Program-made: the position numbers and the translations under genes
DNA from: Ectocarpus siliculosus
Taxonomy: Eukaryota; Sar; Phaeophyceae; Ectocarpales; Ectocarpaceae
Reading direction: 5' to 3'
DNA length: 26,549 nt
Assembly: GCA_000310025.1 (NCBI GenBank)
Contig: FN648783.1
Coordinates: 12,740 to 39,288 of the forward strand
Notes under the pieces: generated by a model
The model's database searches: none
What the model was told of the DNA's origin: nothing
Seen by the model: only the letters and a program-made list of their open reading frames with translations
In this document: positions 1 to 9,807 of the stretch, piece by piece
Position numbering within the stretch: position 1 is the stretch's first letter
How the letters are laid out: the number at the start of each line of letters is the position of its first letter

Positions 1-18
1 GGGGGGGGGGGGGGGGGG
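1..18. repeat. G homopolymer at window start
   Basis: Eighteen consecutive G open the window. Similar G or C runs flank the N gap near 15.6-16.2 kb, so this may be a contig edge or a difficult-to-assemble G tract rather than a functional element. Confidence 0.9.
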
Positions 19-909
19 CGTTTAGGAGTCGGGGGGCGATCTATGTATGCCGTTTGTGTATCCTCTCGTCTATGAAAAAACAGGACAGGCCAGGTCAGCT
101 TTCCTTGTGGTATTGGTAGTGGTGGGTTGTCGTGGTTTCATTTCTTGTGTGGGTACGTGGGTTCCCGATACAACGAGTGTAGATCGTTCTAATGTCAGGT
201 GCCAAACGACCCTCGGCGTCGTTGATTGTGTTGTTCTGTTTTAAGTATCATATCTGCCCTCGTTGGTATGACAGCAGTCGTTGGTATGACAGCAGGCAAC
301 AAACGACGCGCAACACAAGTATGCATCTATCTGCATATGGTAAACCAGAGTGTAGTAAGGAGAACTGCGCACACTCGCACCAGTGGCGATTCAGCGTAAG
401 GCACTTGTCTCTGTCTACGCTTGTGACGAGGTGGCTTACATCCAAGTTGCGAGCCACCGAAGTTGTTGACCTGTCTCTCCTAACACACGACGTTCGACTC
501 GTGCGTGTAGAAGACATGATCAATGCTTCGAATAATATTGCAGCAGTGGAGCAGCTGCTTTAAAAAAGGGGGTGCTGCCGCGCCCTTGCCGCCAGGCAGT
601 ACATGACGTACGACATGAGGTGCGTGGCATCCACACCCTCGATAGTCTCGGGGGAGCCTGACAAGCACGCTGTGACAGCTGGCCAACCCTCTGCTGCTGC
701 ACCATCCTCCACTCGCCACACGGGCCGAAGCGACCATCCTACATCCTACTCTGGTCTCCAAAAGCGGCCCCGAACAGCCCGCCGTTTAAAAAAATGTTGC
801 CTTTTGCAACACAGAGACCGGTCCAGTCGCATGCTCGAACTTTGTCATTTTTGGGGACCTCTCTCCCACTCCTCTCTGTCACTCCCACGCCCTCTTTCCT
901 TCGGTTGGG
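19..909. other. No recognisable gene
   Basis: Short open frames of up to about 120 codons occur on both strands, but none shows a known motif. A 14-bp direct duplication (two copies of tggtatgacagcag) lies near 264-293. Any promoter for the nuclease gene starting at 910 would lie here. I could not pick out a convincing TATA or initiator element. Confidence 0.5.
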
Positions 910-2017
910 ATGGGAGTCAATTCGCTCTCCCGCTTGTCTAAAAGCGTGGCGTCGGTCAGGATTGATCTTGAAAACGGACAAGGCAAACATCATGTCATCG
1001 TCGACGGCGGGTTCCTAAATCACCGCATGTGTTTGAGGGGGGTAGCGGCGGCAAATTTACTTCTCAACAACGACGTCTCCCGTCAAGTAGAGGAGTGTGC
1101 CCGAGATATGAAGCTCTTTGAAGACCGCAATTTCCTAGTGACGGTAGTGTTCGACGGTCGGCCGCCTCCGGCCAAGAGTGGGACATCTCAACACCGACGA
1201 GAAAGGAGGCAGAAGAGTGCACAACAGGCGCGCGCTCTACACGACGCCGGTGGCTGTCCCGTGGAGATCAACAAGTTGGCCAGCGCTGCTTGTGCTTTCG
1301 ACGGTCGAGTTACCGCTGAGATCGCAACGCGCTTGAGAGCCCGTATCAGGGGGGAGGTTTACATCGCCCCAGGCAAAGCAGATCCACAGCTTGTAGTTTT
1401 CCAGGACATCCATCTCGCAACAGGGGCGAACGTGTACGTGTATGCCAATGACTCCGACTTAACAGTTCTTGGGGTACGGGATCGTTTGGTGGAAGTGGTC
1501 AAGAACGCGAGAGGAGAGCTTGTCGGCAGATCCGTCCGGCAGAGGCTGCTCTTCCAACCCACCGCATGGTCCTTCCTCCGGAGCGGGGATGCTCATGGTT
1601 GGCTGCGCCAGCTGCACGGGATACACCAGCCAGTTGACGAGGGCTTAGACTACACGCCTCTACCGGAACCGACCGGCCGCCGCCGCCTTCTCTTGTTCGC
1701 CGTTATCGTAGGCAACGACTTCGCGAAATTCAAAAATGTCGGACCAGTTACTGCTGCAAGGCTTGCTTTCGTTGACACCGAAAGCGGTGTCTGGGCGGCA
1801 TCTTTGCTGCCATTCGATGCGGTTGTGGGAGACCTGGCCTCAAGGCTGCTGGTGGAGTCCAGGGAGGAGGACACGCCTGCTGCGCGGCGTGAGTTTGAGG
1901 TCCGACTGCGCGCCTGCCACACCATGTTTACACAGCCCGTGGTGTGGAACCCGCTGAGCGGCGAACTCCAACATTTGTCCGGCGCCCCGACCAGGGAGGA
2001 AATCACCCGCCATACAG
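910..2017 (+). CDS. Exon 1: XPG/Rad2-family (EXO1/FEN1-like) 5'-nuclease domain
   Basis: An uninterrupted frame of 369 codons matches the Rad2 family from its first residues. It starts MGVNSL, like the MGI.GL start of EXO1/FEN1, which supports the ATG at 910. Family landmarks in order are VDGG (D32), VVFDG (D82), a basic arch helix with K89 and RRERR at 96-100, APGKAD (153-158), NDSDL (D181, D183), VGND (D270) and a helix-hairpin-helix-like FKNVGPVTAARL (274-285). A C-terminal stretch, VWNPLSGEL, resembles the VFDP segment that follows the EXO1 nuclease core. The family uses these acids to hold two metal ions and cut 5' flaps or recess 5' ends. The glutamate usual in the APxEAD motif is Lys156 here, which should weaken catalysis. 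The exon ends at a strong CAG|GTCAGT donor, and reading on gives only 8 more codons before a stop. Confidence 0.82.
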
Positions 2018-2383
2018 GTCAGTGTTCCGCGTTTTTGTGTGTGTAAGAATGCTCCTCGTACCTAAGACTAGCTTTTGGTTGATGTTTCCCGACGTCACCC
2101 TACTTGTAGTCGGGCGCCAGCAGTGAGACCTTACACACAAGTAAAATGTGTCCTTTACACTGGAGTCTGCGTGCAGCAAGGAGGTCTGATGTACCTTCAA
2201 ACATGCTTTCTACAAAGTAGATTTGCAGGTAAACCCACCAATGACCTCGGTCGGGCTTTGCTCGTCCCGTGATTACACGGCTCCCGCTGTACTGCATACT
2301 GAAGCAGATACATTTAGTGACGGCGTTGCATATACTATCGCCTGAACTCCCTTCACTGTCATGCTCGCATCCTGCACGTACAG

Positions 2384-2693
2384 GGACGTTGGAGCTATCC
2401 CCGCTGGCGTCCCGTGTGGCCCGGGGAGATGTCTGTCCGCTGACCGGGCGCGAATGGGACCCACCGCTGGGTACAGCACCAACGAAGGGGCAGGCGGTAG
2501 GCGAGGATGCTGGCAGGCAGAAGAAAGGGCAACACTCGAGACGGCTAGCACTCGCCCCCCGAATGCTAGCAGCAGGGCGTCTCGCGCTCGAGGTCCTCAA
2601 GACACAAACAACTACCGCGAGCACGGCTTCAGCAGACTCCCGGGGGAGACTGAAGATTACACCAAGTGGACCGTGCCTAAGCTTCGCGAGTTT
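2384..2693 (+). CDS. Exon 2: linker and start of SAP-like motif
   Basis: The acceptor gtacag at 2378-2383 restores the exon 1 frame. It gives a segment containing VARGDVCPLTGREWDPP, then a basic Ala/Leu-rich linker. The downstream half reads sensibly only in a second frame, ending YTKWTVPKLREF, which resembles the first helix of a SAP DNA-binding motif. One base must be gained or lost between about 2590 and 2650; a GGGGG run at 2641-2645 is a likely place. The exon ends at TTT|GTAAGC. Confidence 0.45.
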
Positions 2694-2889
2694 GTAAGCG
2701 TGAGTAAAAGATGAGTTTTTAGCGACATTTTTTATAGAGAGCTACTGTCAGTAGGTTACTAGTCGGGGAGGGTAGTTACAGTTATGGCTGTGACAGAATA
2801 TTTGGTCCATAGACTATTACTACTTCAAAATATATTTTGGGTAAAGAGTGCATCCTGTGTTGTAAACTTGGCGCTTCGTCATATTTCAG

Positions 2890-2937
2890 ACTGCCGTTAC
2901 TGGCTTCCGGGTGCGCCTGTCGACCATCCAGCAGCAG
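2890..2937 (+). CDS. Exon 3: middle of SAP-like motif
   Basis: A 48-base, phase-0 micro-exon lies between the acceptor atatttcag and the donor CAG|GTTGAG. It encodes TAVTGFRVRLSTIQQQ. Joined to the exon 2 end and to the VYRCLDNAG at the start of exon 4, this gives a helix-turn-helix of SAP length. The assignment rests on pattern and phase only. The GTTGAG donor is weak. Confidence 0.4.
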
Positions 2938-3549
2938 GTTGAGCGATGTACGCACACACGCTTACAAAAGAGACCACACACCACGTTCCGCTTTGCACAC
3001 AGCGCACTGCGGCTGCTGTTAATAAGGTTCGGGGCGGATATCCCGATTGGTTTAAGAAGTACTGTATTTGAAATGGCCCCAAAATGGTACCCCACAAGTT
3101 ATCACGAGTTGTGCGATTTTGGACTGTAGTTAAATTGTTCGCGTACGGTGGGCCACGCTTAGAGCAGATTAAGTACACCATTGGCGCCGGATATGTGCAA
3201 TTCAGCCCCCCTCGCAGTCTGTTTACGGTAATGGTCACGTTGACCACAAGGTAGATATTGATGTGCGTCAACCACTTCGTTACAGCAGTCGTTCGAACAC
3301 GGGATTATTGTGCGTAGGGTAACAACGAACCTAGAAGTTTTGGTTTCTTCGCGCTCTGTTCGAGGCAGCGGTGGGGTACGAGATGCACGGGGCAACTGCA
3401 CGTGGAGATTGCAAATTGTAACCGAAGATATACATTGTTCTTCGCCTAAGATAAGCGGGTGGGTTTCGGTGTGCGTCATCAGCTAAGCGTGAACGTATAT
3501 GCGCCCCACACGGTTGGGATTCTCCTCTTGTGTGCATTTCTGCCGTCAG

Positions 3550-3955
3550 GTTTATAGGTGTCTCGACAACGCCGGGACCAGTGGGTTCAACAAAGCACTC
3601 CTTGCTCAGATGGCTGGGGATGTGGTCAGGGTGATTAGGAGCTGCGGTGTGTTGGACACCAACTTGGCGTTTCGCCATCCCGTTCCGGACCTCAGCTCTT
3701 TTGAGGAAGAGGAGGCCAGGCTAATGCCGGATCTTCCTGCGACAGGGCTGCGCATAAAGGTGTGGTCCGCTATGCGGCGGTATCTCCCCGAGATATCGAA
3801 AGCCGTCATCTTACGGTTCATGGGAGAAGTGAACAAACTCGCCGGCGAGGGCTCGCGGCTCTGGTATAGATCGCTGCAGCGGTGTTGGACATGGGGAACC
3901 TCAGCAGGTTTTGGGCCGTTCCGGCAGCGGGGGGCATTATGTGGATTGGGACTAG
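3550..3955 (+). CDS. Exon 4: unassigned middle region
   Basis: The acceptor gccgtcag puts VYRCLDNAG in phase with exon 3. About 100 codons follow in this frame, including an acidic FEEEEARL and a helical LPEISKAVILRFMGEVNKL. From about 3867 a different frame looks better (VLDMGNLSRFWAVPAAGG), and its end is in phase with exon 5 through TAG|GTGAGG. A frame change near 3840-3870 is therefore proposed. I recognise no domain. Confidence 0.4.
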
Positions 3956-4495
3956 GTGAGGCGCACGATATGCACCCCGCCTGGAAGGAGGATAGGCATA
4001 TACTGCTTCGCGTTGCCGTCATATTGTTTCCGGTGTGTGTTCTAACGTTGTTATGTTTTGATGTTCGGAATACTTAGATGGAGTATGCTTGATCTAGTCC
4101 CGACGTACGATTCGACGGTGACAGCGCAGCATATTGCCACCCGGGCCTGTGTGCATCATGTGCACACGTACTTTACGTTGCATTCATGCTTTTCTGCCTT
4201 GACCATGTTTACAACCGTGTAGATGTTCCCGTCGGAATGACGCTGATGCCAGCATCGTACACAAAACAAGTTACCCTCTACGATACTCGAGGGACAGACC
4301 CGGTCCCCCACGTGTTCTTGCCTTGTTTTCCCGCACGTCATGACGGTGCGGTACGCTGCATTTCGTTGACTTTGTTTTCGATCGCTGCCTGCTCCGTCAG
4401 CAACGTTGTAGTGGAGATTAAAAACTCGAAAATGAAAGACTGCGCCTAACAACCTTCCCATCCCGATGAAATAATCTCCAACTGATAACACACAG

Positions 4496-5194
4496 CGCGG
4501 GCGCCTCCTTCTCGGCCGACAAGGAGTACCGCGTCCGCATCAAACTACGAGTGGAAGAAGTCGATGAGAACGCACACCCGACGGAGCAAGAGGAGAAGGA
4601 GGGGGAGGAAGAGGAGGAGGTCGTGGGCAATGACACGTGTCGGCGCAAACCCTGGTAGCCCTGGAGGTCATCGCGGCTCTCTGCGAATGTCCTGCAGGCA
4701 TTAAGGGGGGGTGCTCCCACGCCGCCATGGCGCTGTTTTTAGGTAGACTGCTCCAGATGTCTGAAGAACAGCTAGCCACGTTCAATCCTACCACGTGTAC
4801 GGAAATGGCATGCCGCTGGATAATGCAGCATGGCAAGGGTTCTCGATCAGCCAAACAGTGCGAGCTATACGGAATGAGTATGTCGGTAGGAACCACGGTC
4901 GTCCGGAGTGTTCGGGACCCGAAAGGGAATGTAGGATGGGACGACGACAAAAAAGTCCACGCGAGTGTGGTTCCACCCATAGATCGAATGAACCAATTCA
5001 ACCAGCATCCTACCGGGTGAATGTGGGCCGCACGCAAAGTGCACTTCGATGCTGGCGAGGACATCAGCAAACTCAAGAGGGACAAATTAATGGCATTCGT
5101 AAATCACGAGAGGCGATCGGACCACCAAGAGGTGTGCCTGGATTATCTACCGCCAAGAGTACGCGAAGAAAACAATTCTGCACACTCTGCGTAG
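4496..5194 (+). CDS. Exon 5: acidic linker and SWIM zinc finger
   Basis: After the acceptor cacacag the frame gives KEYRVRIKLRVEE and then a Glu-rich tract (about 4563-4620). The frame then shifts by one near 4634-4656. The new frame carries the SWIM pattern C-x-C-x7-C-x-H: the Cys codons start at 4682, 4688 and 4712 and the His codon at 4718, within ALCECPAG...GGCSHAAMAL. Downstream, TTCTEMACRW resembles a CT-x3-C-x-W segment that I recall following SWIM domains in some animal transposon-type proteins. A TGA at 5018 interrupts the frame, yet the same frame stays open past it (GEDISKLKRDKLMAF, CLDYLPPRVREENN) to a TAG at 5192. This suggests a recent nonsense change, or an unseen intron. SWIM domains bind zinc and mediate DNA or protein contacts in MULE-type and related transposon proteins. 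Confidence 0.6.
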
Positions 5195-5379
5195 CCACAT
5201 TGAAAAGTGCTTGCGTGTGCATTCGTGAAGTGATTCTGTGTGTGTGGCGGGGGGGGGGTCGTGGGTTGCTGTAATTGTCACGACCCAAGCTGGGGCGTGT
5301 TTCTCTCTTGCCCGGAGGGGAACTTGGTGGAGGAATGCGGTACAAGAGGAGGAAGGGCACCCGTGGCCACTCAGCTACC
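5195..5379. other. Non-coding spacer with G run
   Basis: Short spacer between the damaged nuclease gene and the diverged repeats. It contains a G run at about 5249-5258. No feature is recognised. Confidence 0.4.
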
Positions 5380-5584
5380 CTGACAGGGCCATGAACTAAA
5401 CAAGGTGAACACGTGGACCCTCGCAAGGTGCTAGGCCTTGCTGGGGTTACCCCTCGTGATCCTGCTACACACCCATCACCCTGTACGGGGTATCTCGTGG
5501 GACCTTGTCAGGGGGACGGTTGCTACAAGGCTATGTATGTGTTAAGCCTTGGAAAGGTGAAGGGTTCGTACAGGGTTGAAAAGG

Positions 5585-5675
5585 GGGACCTTTTGTGCTA
5601 TCTCCCCCCCCTCTACGGTGGGTTTTCGTCGCTTGGCAACGACGTTGTAAAACAAGCCAATTCACTTCGTGAACT
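5585..5675. repeat. C-run-linked block shared with 16090-16176
   Basis: After a C run the sequence reads ggttttcgtcgcttggcaac and onward to aagccaattcacttc. The reverse complement of 16091-16134 is nearly the same, also next to a long C run. Translated, both give GFSSLGND followed by two hydrophobic residues and KQANSL. Confidence 0.6.
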
Positions 5676-6624
5676 CGGCAACCAGGTTACCGGTTTTTGT
5701 TTTTACCTCGTTTTTGTTTTTGGCGGTAATGGTGGTCGAGTAGATCATGTTGTGCGGGGTCGAGAACCCTCACTCCGCGCAACGGGGGATGATCGCACCA
5801 CGTTGTGTTAAAATGGTCAAGCATCCTCGAGGCAGTTGCACAGTGCTTACAACTGTCTCTGGAAGTGAAAGCACCAGAAAATAAATTAAGTCATACGTAG
5901 CTGTCATCCGTACGCAAGGAAGTAAGCACAAGATGCCGAACACCCTTAGCAGGATGCAGCTCACCCTTCATGCGACTCGCCAAATACCTCACGGCGCTTC
6001 GCGCTTGGTGATGTGAGAGCCTGGTCCGGTGAGAACCCGGCGTGCTCCGTCCCGGCTTTGTAGGGATGCGAGGTCAATGGTCAAACGACTACGGCATGCA
6101 CGACTATGAGTATGAGTACACCCCCCTCTACGGTGTCGAGGGGCGTCGCCCTGATGTCATGTTCGGCCTTGGAAAGGTGATGAAGGGTTACTGCAGGGTT
6201 GAAAATGGAGACCTTCGGAGCTATCCCCCCCCCCCTTTGCGGTTTTTAGGGGCGGGCGTCGCCCTGCCATCCAATGTTGGGACCCTGGGAGGATAGCAGG
6301 TCTTCCGAGGGACAAGGAGGCATCATATCACACAGGCATGTTGTGCGGGCCCCTAGTTCAAGGTAAATAGCTCTAACCCTAACCCAAACTGATCATTGTG
6401 CTCTCAAACAATAGTCGTCACGCGCATGTGGGCTCTATTATTTGACACGTCTCCAGTTTGCGTTATGACGTCCTGTTCCTATTCACAAAGTCACTCTGCA
6501 CAAAGTACGTTTATCATGGTCATACTCCGTAGGTTTTATGATGCATGGCATATTGAAAAAAAAACAGTGGTCGGGCGCGAGGGAGTACCGCGATCGACGA
6601 TGCTGTACGCGGGGAGGAGATGAA

Positions 6625-6660
6625 CTTTCCCGTGAAAACTTCGAGGGGTGATCACGCCGG
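6625..6660 (+). repeat. Short dispersed repeat, copy 1
   Basis: Starts tttcccgtgaaaacttcg and continues with a near-identical ggggt.atca. It recurs at 8034-8070, both copies on the plus strand, so it is probably a fragment of a dispersed element. Confidence 0.55.
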
Positions 6661-7320
6661 GGGGAACAGAATAGTAAGGCTTGTTTCGAGTTACCTTGGG
6701 GGCCCCTTGGCTGAGGGGTCAACCCTGTAGGCACCCTGTAGGGGGGCTGTAGAGGGTGGCTACTGTAGTGGTTACAAGGTCTGGGAGAGGACCCTGATAA
6801 GGTGCTCTTTTCCTTGGGGGGGTCGAAGGTCATGACCTTGTACAGGCCGACACCCTGAACTGTGTTGTCAGCGTTGCCAGGGTCATGGTGTAAACAAAGT
6901 GAAAACGCGGGCCCTGGCAAGGTGCTAGGGTTAGGGTAAACCCCATACCGACTTGTTGCACATAGCCCACCCTGTACGGTGTAGAGGACGCGGCCTTGTC
7001 AGGGATAGGGCTAGTACAGGGTGTGAGGGAAGAACCTGGCAAAGGTGTTGCTTCTTGGGGAGGTCGAAGGTTATGACCTTGTGCAGGCCGATAACCTGAT
7101 CAGTGTTGTCGGACATGCCCTGCCAGGGTCATGGCGTAAACAAGGTGAAAAAGTGGGCCCGGGCAAGGTGTAAGACCTTGCAGGGGTTACCCCATGCGAA
7201 CATGCCCTGTGTGGTGTATATATAGGGCGGGGCCTTGTCAGATGAAGACTACCCACAAAGTGTATGTTGGGACCCTTGGAGGATAGCAGGCCTTGCAAGG
7301 GGCAAAGAGGTAGCAAGTCA

Positions 7321-8370
7321 GCTTAGCGTGACCCGTTTGCTTCAAGGAGAGAGGTCAGTGTGGTGCTTGTTGGCATTACGTTTGAGTCGCCGCATGGACT
7401 GTGTGACACCAGACACGTCACGAACCGTCCTCTTCATCGGCAGAACCAGGTCAACATAAATGAACCGTCGGCAAAGGCCCCCGTCATCATGTTTCCGTGT
7501 CCTCCGTCTCGTTTTCTAGCACCATTATTGTGTTGCTAACGATAATAACAATAAAAGAAGACGAGACGGGTCTCTCTAATGTCGGGTTTCCCGAAATGTG
7601 CTCATAAAGCTCGCCACGATTCAATTGAACGTGTTTCATACGGAGTTGTTACTACAACCCAGAGTCGTGCTTCGTTCTCCCAAACTTGGTCGACACCGAC
7701 GACGCAGAGCTCACATCGACGAAATAATCCCTACACTACGAGAGGTGCTCCGGGATCGTGCATATCCACCCCGTCAAACACGCGTCGCATGCATGTAGAC
7801 AAGAAGCGAGACCCCCGCCCCCCCTTGTCAATGTACTTCGCTGTCATTTAATAGCTCCCTCGCTCACGCATGACACCCCGCCACGACTTGGTTTTGTTGT
7901 CCTCATCTCCAAACAACGATATCCGTCCAGCACGCGCGAATGTCTCTGTTGTCAATGAGACGACCGAGAGAGAGAGAGGTAGCGACGGCGGGAAGCGGCG
8001 GGAGAGACAGCGGCAGAGGACTGAGCTTGTTTCTTTCCCGTGAAAACTTCGGGGGGTAATCATATCCCGGGGGGGCAAAGAGCAATATATTGACATACAT
8101 TCACACGCTGCCGTGTCCCCCCTATGGACAAGATATATGCGAGTAAGCATCGAGGAGGAAGGGAAGGAGGGTAGCACGTGCGGAGCCCTAACCCCTTCCG
8201 GTTACAAACACACAACCGTCTTCTAGAGAGTACCCCCTGACGCCGTTCGAGTTGAGAGTGGTGTCTGCAACCACAAAGCATAACTGCTACGAGAACGGGT
8301 GAACGCTTGAGGTTGTGCGCTACACCTGACTACAGCAATACAGTACAACGATGAGACGTAGCGGGAGTGC
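7321..8370. other. No recognisable gene; small inverted repeat at 7504-7569
   Basis: Open frames are short, on both strands and without known motifs. Arms at 7504-7516 (ccgtctcgttttc) and 7557-7569 (gaagacgagacgg) pair at 12 of 13 positions around an AT-rich 40-base loop containing AATAAA. The short dispersed repeat of 6625 recurs at 8034-8070. Confidence 0.45.
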
Positions 8371-8405
8371 GTGGGGCAGCGACCATACTCAACATCGGTG
8401 CCTAA

Positions 8406-8684
8406 CTCATCAGGGACTGGCACAGGAAGGAGAGCGAGCCAGACGACGCAAGCGACATCTCCAGCGACAACGATTCGTCGGTGTTGCCTTCAGAAAACGT
8501 TGACAGTTTTTCGCCGAAATTGGGAAGGACATTATTGTGGGGGGAGGGGGGGATATGGGTACCACCGTCGATCTGTACTCCGAAGTATCTATGCATACAA
8601 TATACAAGAAGCCAACAGACCAGAATGTAGAAGAGTACAAGAGCTCGACGTCAGGGCAAGGTGATGAACGTTTTGAGGTTCAGT
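8406..8684 (+). CDS. Possible coding fragments, acidic
   Basis: Two neighbouring frames look protein-like. From 8406 one reads SEPDDASDISSDNDSSVL, acidic and serine-rich. From 8504 another reads FAEIGKDIIVGGGGDMGTT and ends at a TAG at 8682-8684. They could be joined by a single indel in the G-rich run at about 8538-8552, or by the acceptor-like gttgacag at 8499-8506. No family is recognised, and the fragments may be chance open sequence. Confidence 0.2.
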
Positions 8685-8988
8685 AGTCAACATTGCGATA
8701 CATCGAGCGTGAGAACCGAAAGCATAATAGACCTCCCCCACCTTCCGACACTGCAGGTGGATGAACGTATGTCTTGGAAAACGCTGTGACGGTGCCCTCC
8801 AGTTTGTGTCACGACGCATCAAGGGCGCAGATGGCAGTGTGGAAGCTTTGGATGCTTGCAGTAAAGCATGACGGCCCGTTGTGGCTACATCCCGCCTCGG
8901 ACAACCACCACCTGCTGGTGACCGAAACACAGCCAAAACGCCTTCTGGACTGCGCAATGTCTAACGTTAAATATTCACTTGGTTCTTT

Positions 8989-9807
8989 GTGACAATTTGC
9001 GGTGGTGGAAAACGCGATGTGGACAAAAATGCCATAACCCAAAGTAAAGAGTTCACGACCCTTGATCTCCTTCCTCCCACGAACCATCCAGGGCTTGCAC
9101 CGAAGCTGTGGCGATGCACCCCTTTTCAAGCTCATGCAAAAGCTACCAGTGCAGAAACACCCCCCCCCTCGTATGACGCCCCCGACGAAGCCACGGTATC
9201 TCTTGTTTCCTTCTTTGCTGAGCTCAAGTGGTCCATGCCCAACCCACAGACAAGCCCATCAGGTACGGTTGGATCCCCTGCCACATCCTCGACCGTTGTG
9301 AACGGGCGCATAGAGATACTCCGAAAGAAGCAGTATTATTGTTTTTTTGGCCTGTCGGGTGCGACGTATGAAGCACCATGCGCAAGGGCGTGCGGCGGGA
9401 TAGGTAGGTGTGGTTGCGGTGCTTCTTGTACCATTATCATGATGCATATCGATATGCACAGCAGGGGTGCGAAGTTCTGGCGCGAAGCGGCGCAATTATT
9501 GTGGGCGACCGGGCCATGTACATACCCCTTCATCGAATTCCGATCAGTTGAGCCCCGGCCCGTTGGCATCCGTTGGCATCTCGGGTGCGGAACCCAACAG
9601 CCAGCCCAAGGCACACCACTACTATGCAACACACACGCACGACCAACAATGCCAAGCCCATGGAGATGCCATGGTCAGCTCCTTCAGCTTGGGCTACAAA
9701 CATGGGCGCACCAGCTTGCGCTATATTGTAATAGCGCGCTTGTCTCGATCCACGGAGAACTGGGCGGCACGACGATCTCCTCCTTCAACTCGAGATTGCA
9801 CATGTAG
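8989..9807 (+). CDS. 272-codon open frame, unrecognised
   Basis: This is one of the longest uninterrupted frames in the middle region. It is Pro/Ala/Thr-rich in its first third and Cys-rich in the middle (APCARACGG.GRCGCGASC), with no motif I can name. GT dinucleotides such as the one after AGCCCATCAG (9257-9267) could be donors. Length alone is weak evidence in sequence of this GC content. Overlapping minus-strand frames are also open. Confidence 0.22.
   Translation: MTICGGGKRDVDKNAITQSKEFTTLDLLPPTNHPGLAPKLWRCTPFQAHAKATSAETPPPSYDAPDEATVSLVSFFAELKWSMPNPQTSPSGTVGSPATSSTVVNGRIEILRKKQYYCFFGLSGATYEAPCARACGGIGRCGCGASCTIIMMHIDMHSRGAKFWREAAQLLWATGPCTYPFIEFRSVEPRPVGIRWHLGCGTQQPAQGTPLLCNTHARPTMPSPWRCHGQLLQLGLQTWAHQLALYCNSALVSIHGELGGTTISSFNSRLHM

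Larger units (their letters stand above)
910..5194 (+). pseudogene. Damaged multi-exon gene: EXO1/FEN1-like nuclease + SAP-like + SWIM zinc finger
   Basis: Proposed exons are 910-2017, 2384-2693, 2890-2937, 3550-3955 and 4496-5194. The junctions use GT-AG sites: CAG|GTCAGT, TTT|GTAAGC, CAG|GTTGAG and TAG|GTGAGG as donors, with acceptors ending tacag, ttcag, gtcag and cacag. The phases agree at every junction (1, 0, 0, 2). Protein order is a Rad2-family nuclease, a basic/Ala-rich linker, a SAP-like motif, an unassigned middle region, an acidic Glu-rich stretch and a SWIM finger. The frame must shift near 2590-2650, 3840-3870 and 4634-4656, and a TGA at 5018-5020 interrupts the last exon. Rad2 nucleases cut flapped or nicked DNA; SAP and SWIM domains bind DNA or protein and recur in transposon proteins. 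The fusion suggests a mobile-element or accessory DNA-processing protein. The gene is either a decayed copy or carries sequence errors. I give no symbol because the architecture is not that of cellular EXO1 or FEN1. Confidence 0.6.
5380..7320 (+). repeat. Diverged satellite-like repeats, about 241-bp period where clearest
   Basis: The block starting ggtcgaagg at 6821 recurs at 7062, giving a 241-bp period over about two units (roughly 6690-7240). Both units carry tatgaccttgt.caggccga-like, gccagggtcatgg and gtaaacaa.gtgaaaa motifs. An older unit is recognisable at 5380-5600 (acaaggtgaacacgtgg, then gcaaggtgctagg). A second sub-family pairs 5540-5605 with 6165-6235 (cttggaaaggtga ... cagggttgaaaa ... 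ctatc plus a C run). A third pair is 6270-6320 with 7262-7312 (tgttgggaccct.ggaggatagcagg). Short telomere-like motifs (taaccctaaccc at 6374-6385 and gggttaggg near 6927) lie inside. Open frames here are repeat-derived. Confidence 0.65.

Noticed and set aside
3285-3300. gttcgaacac as a possible tRNA B box
   Set aside because: No matching A box or cloverleaf could be drawn upstream. No tRNA or rRNA was recognised anywhere in the window.
5640-5656. A 15-base match (acgacgttgtaaaac) to the lacZ/M13 cloning-vector region, hinting at vector contamination
   Set aside because: The similarity does not continue on either side, and a diverged second copy of the surrounding block exists at 16091-16134. 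A genomic repeat explains it better.
5413-5811. 132-codon frame in the satellite region
   Set aside because: It is composed of repeat units shared with other non-coding places. Only the GFSSLGND block is noted, as a repeat.
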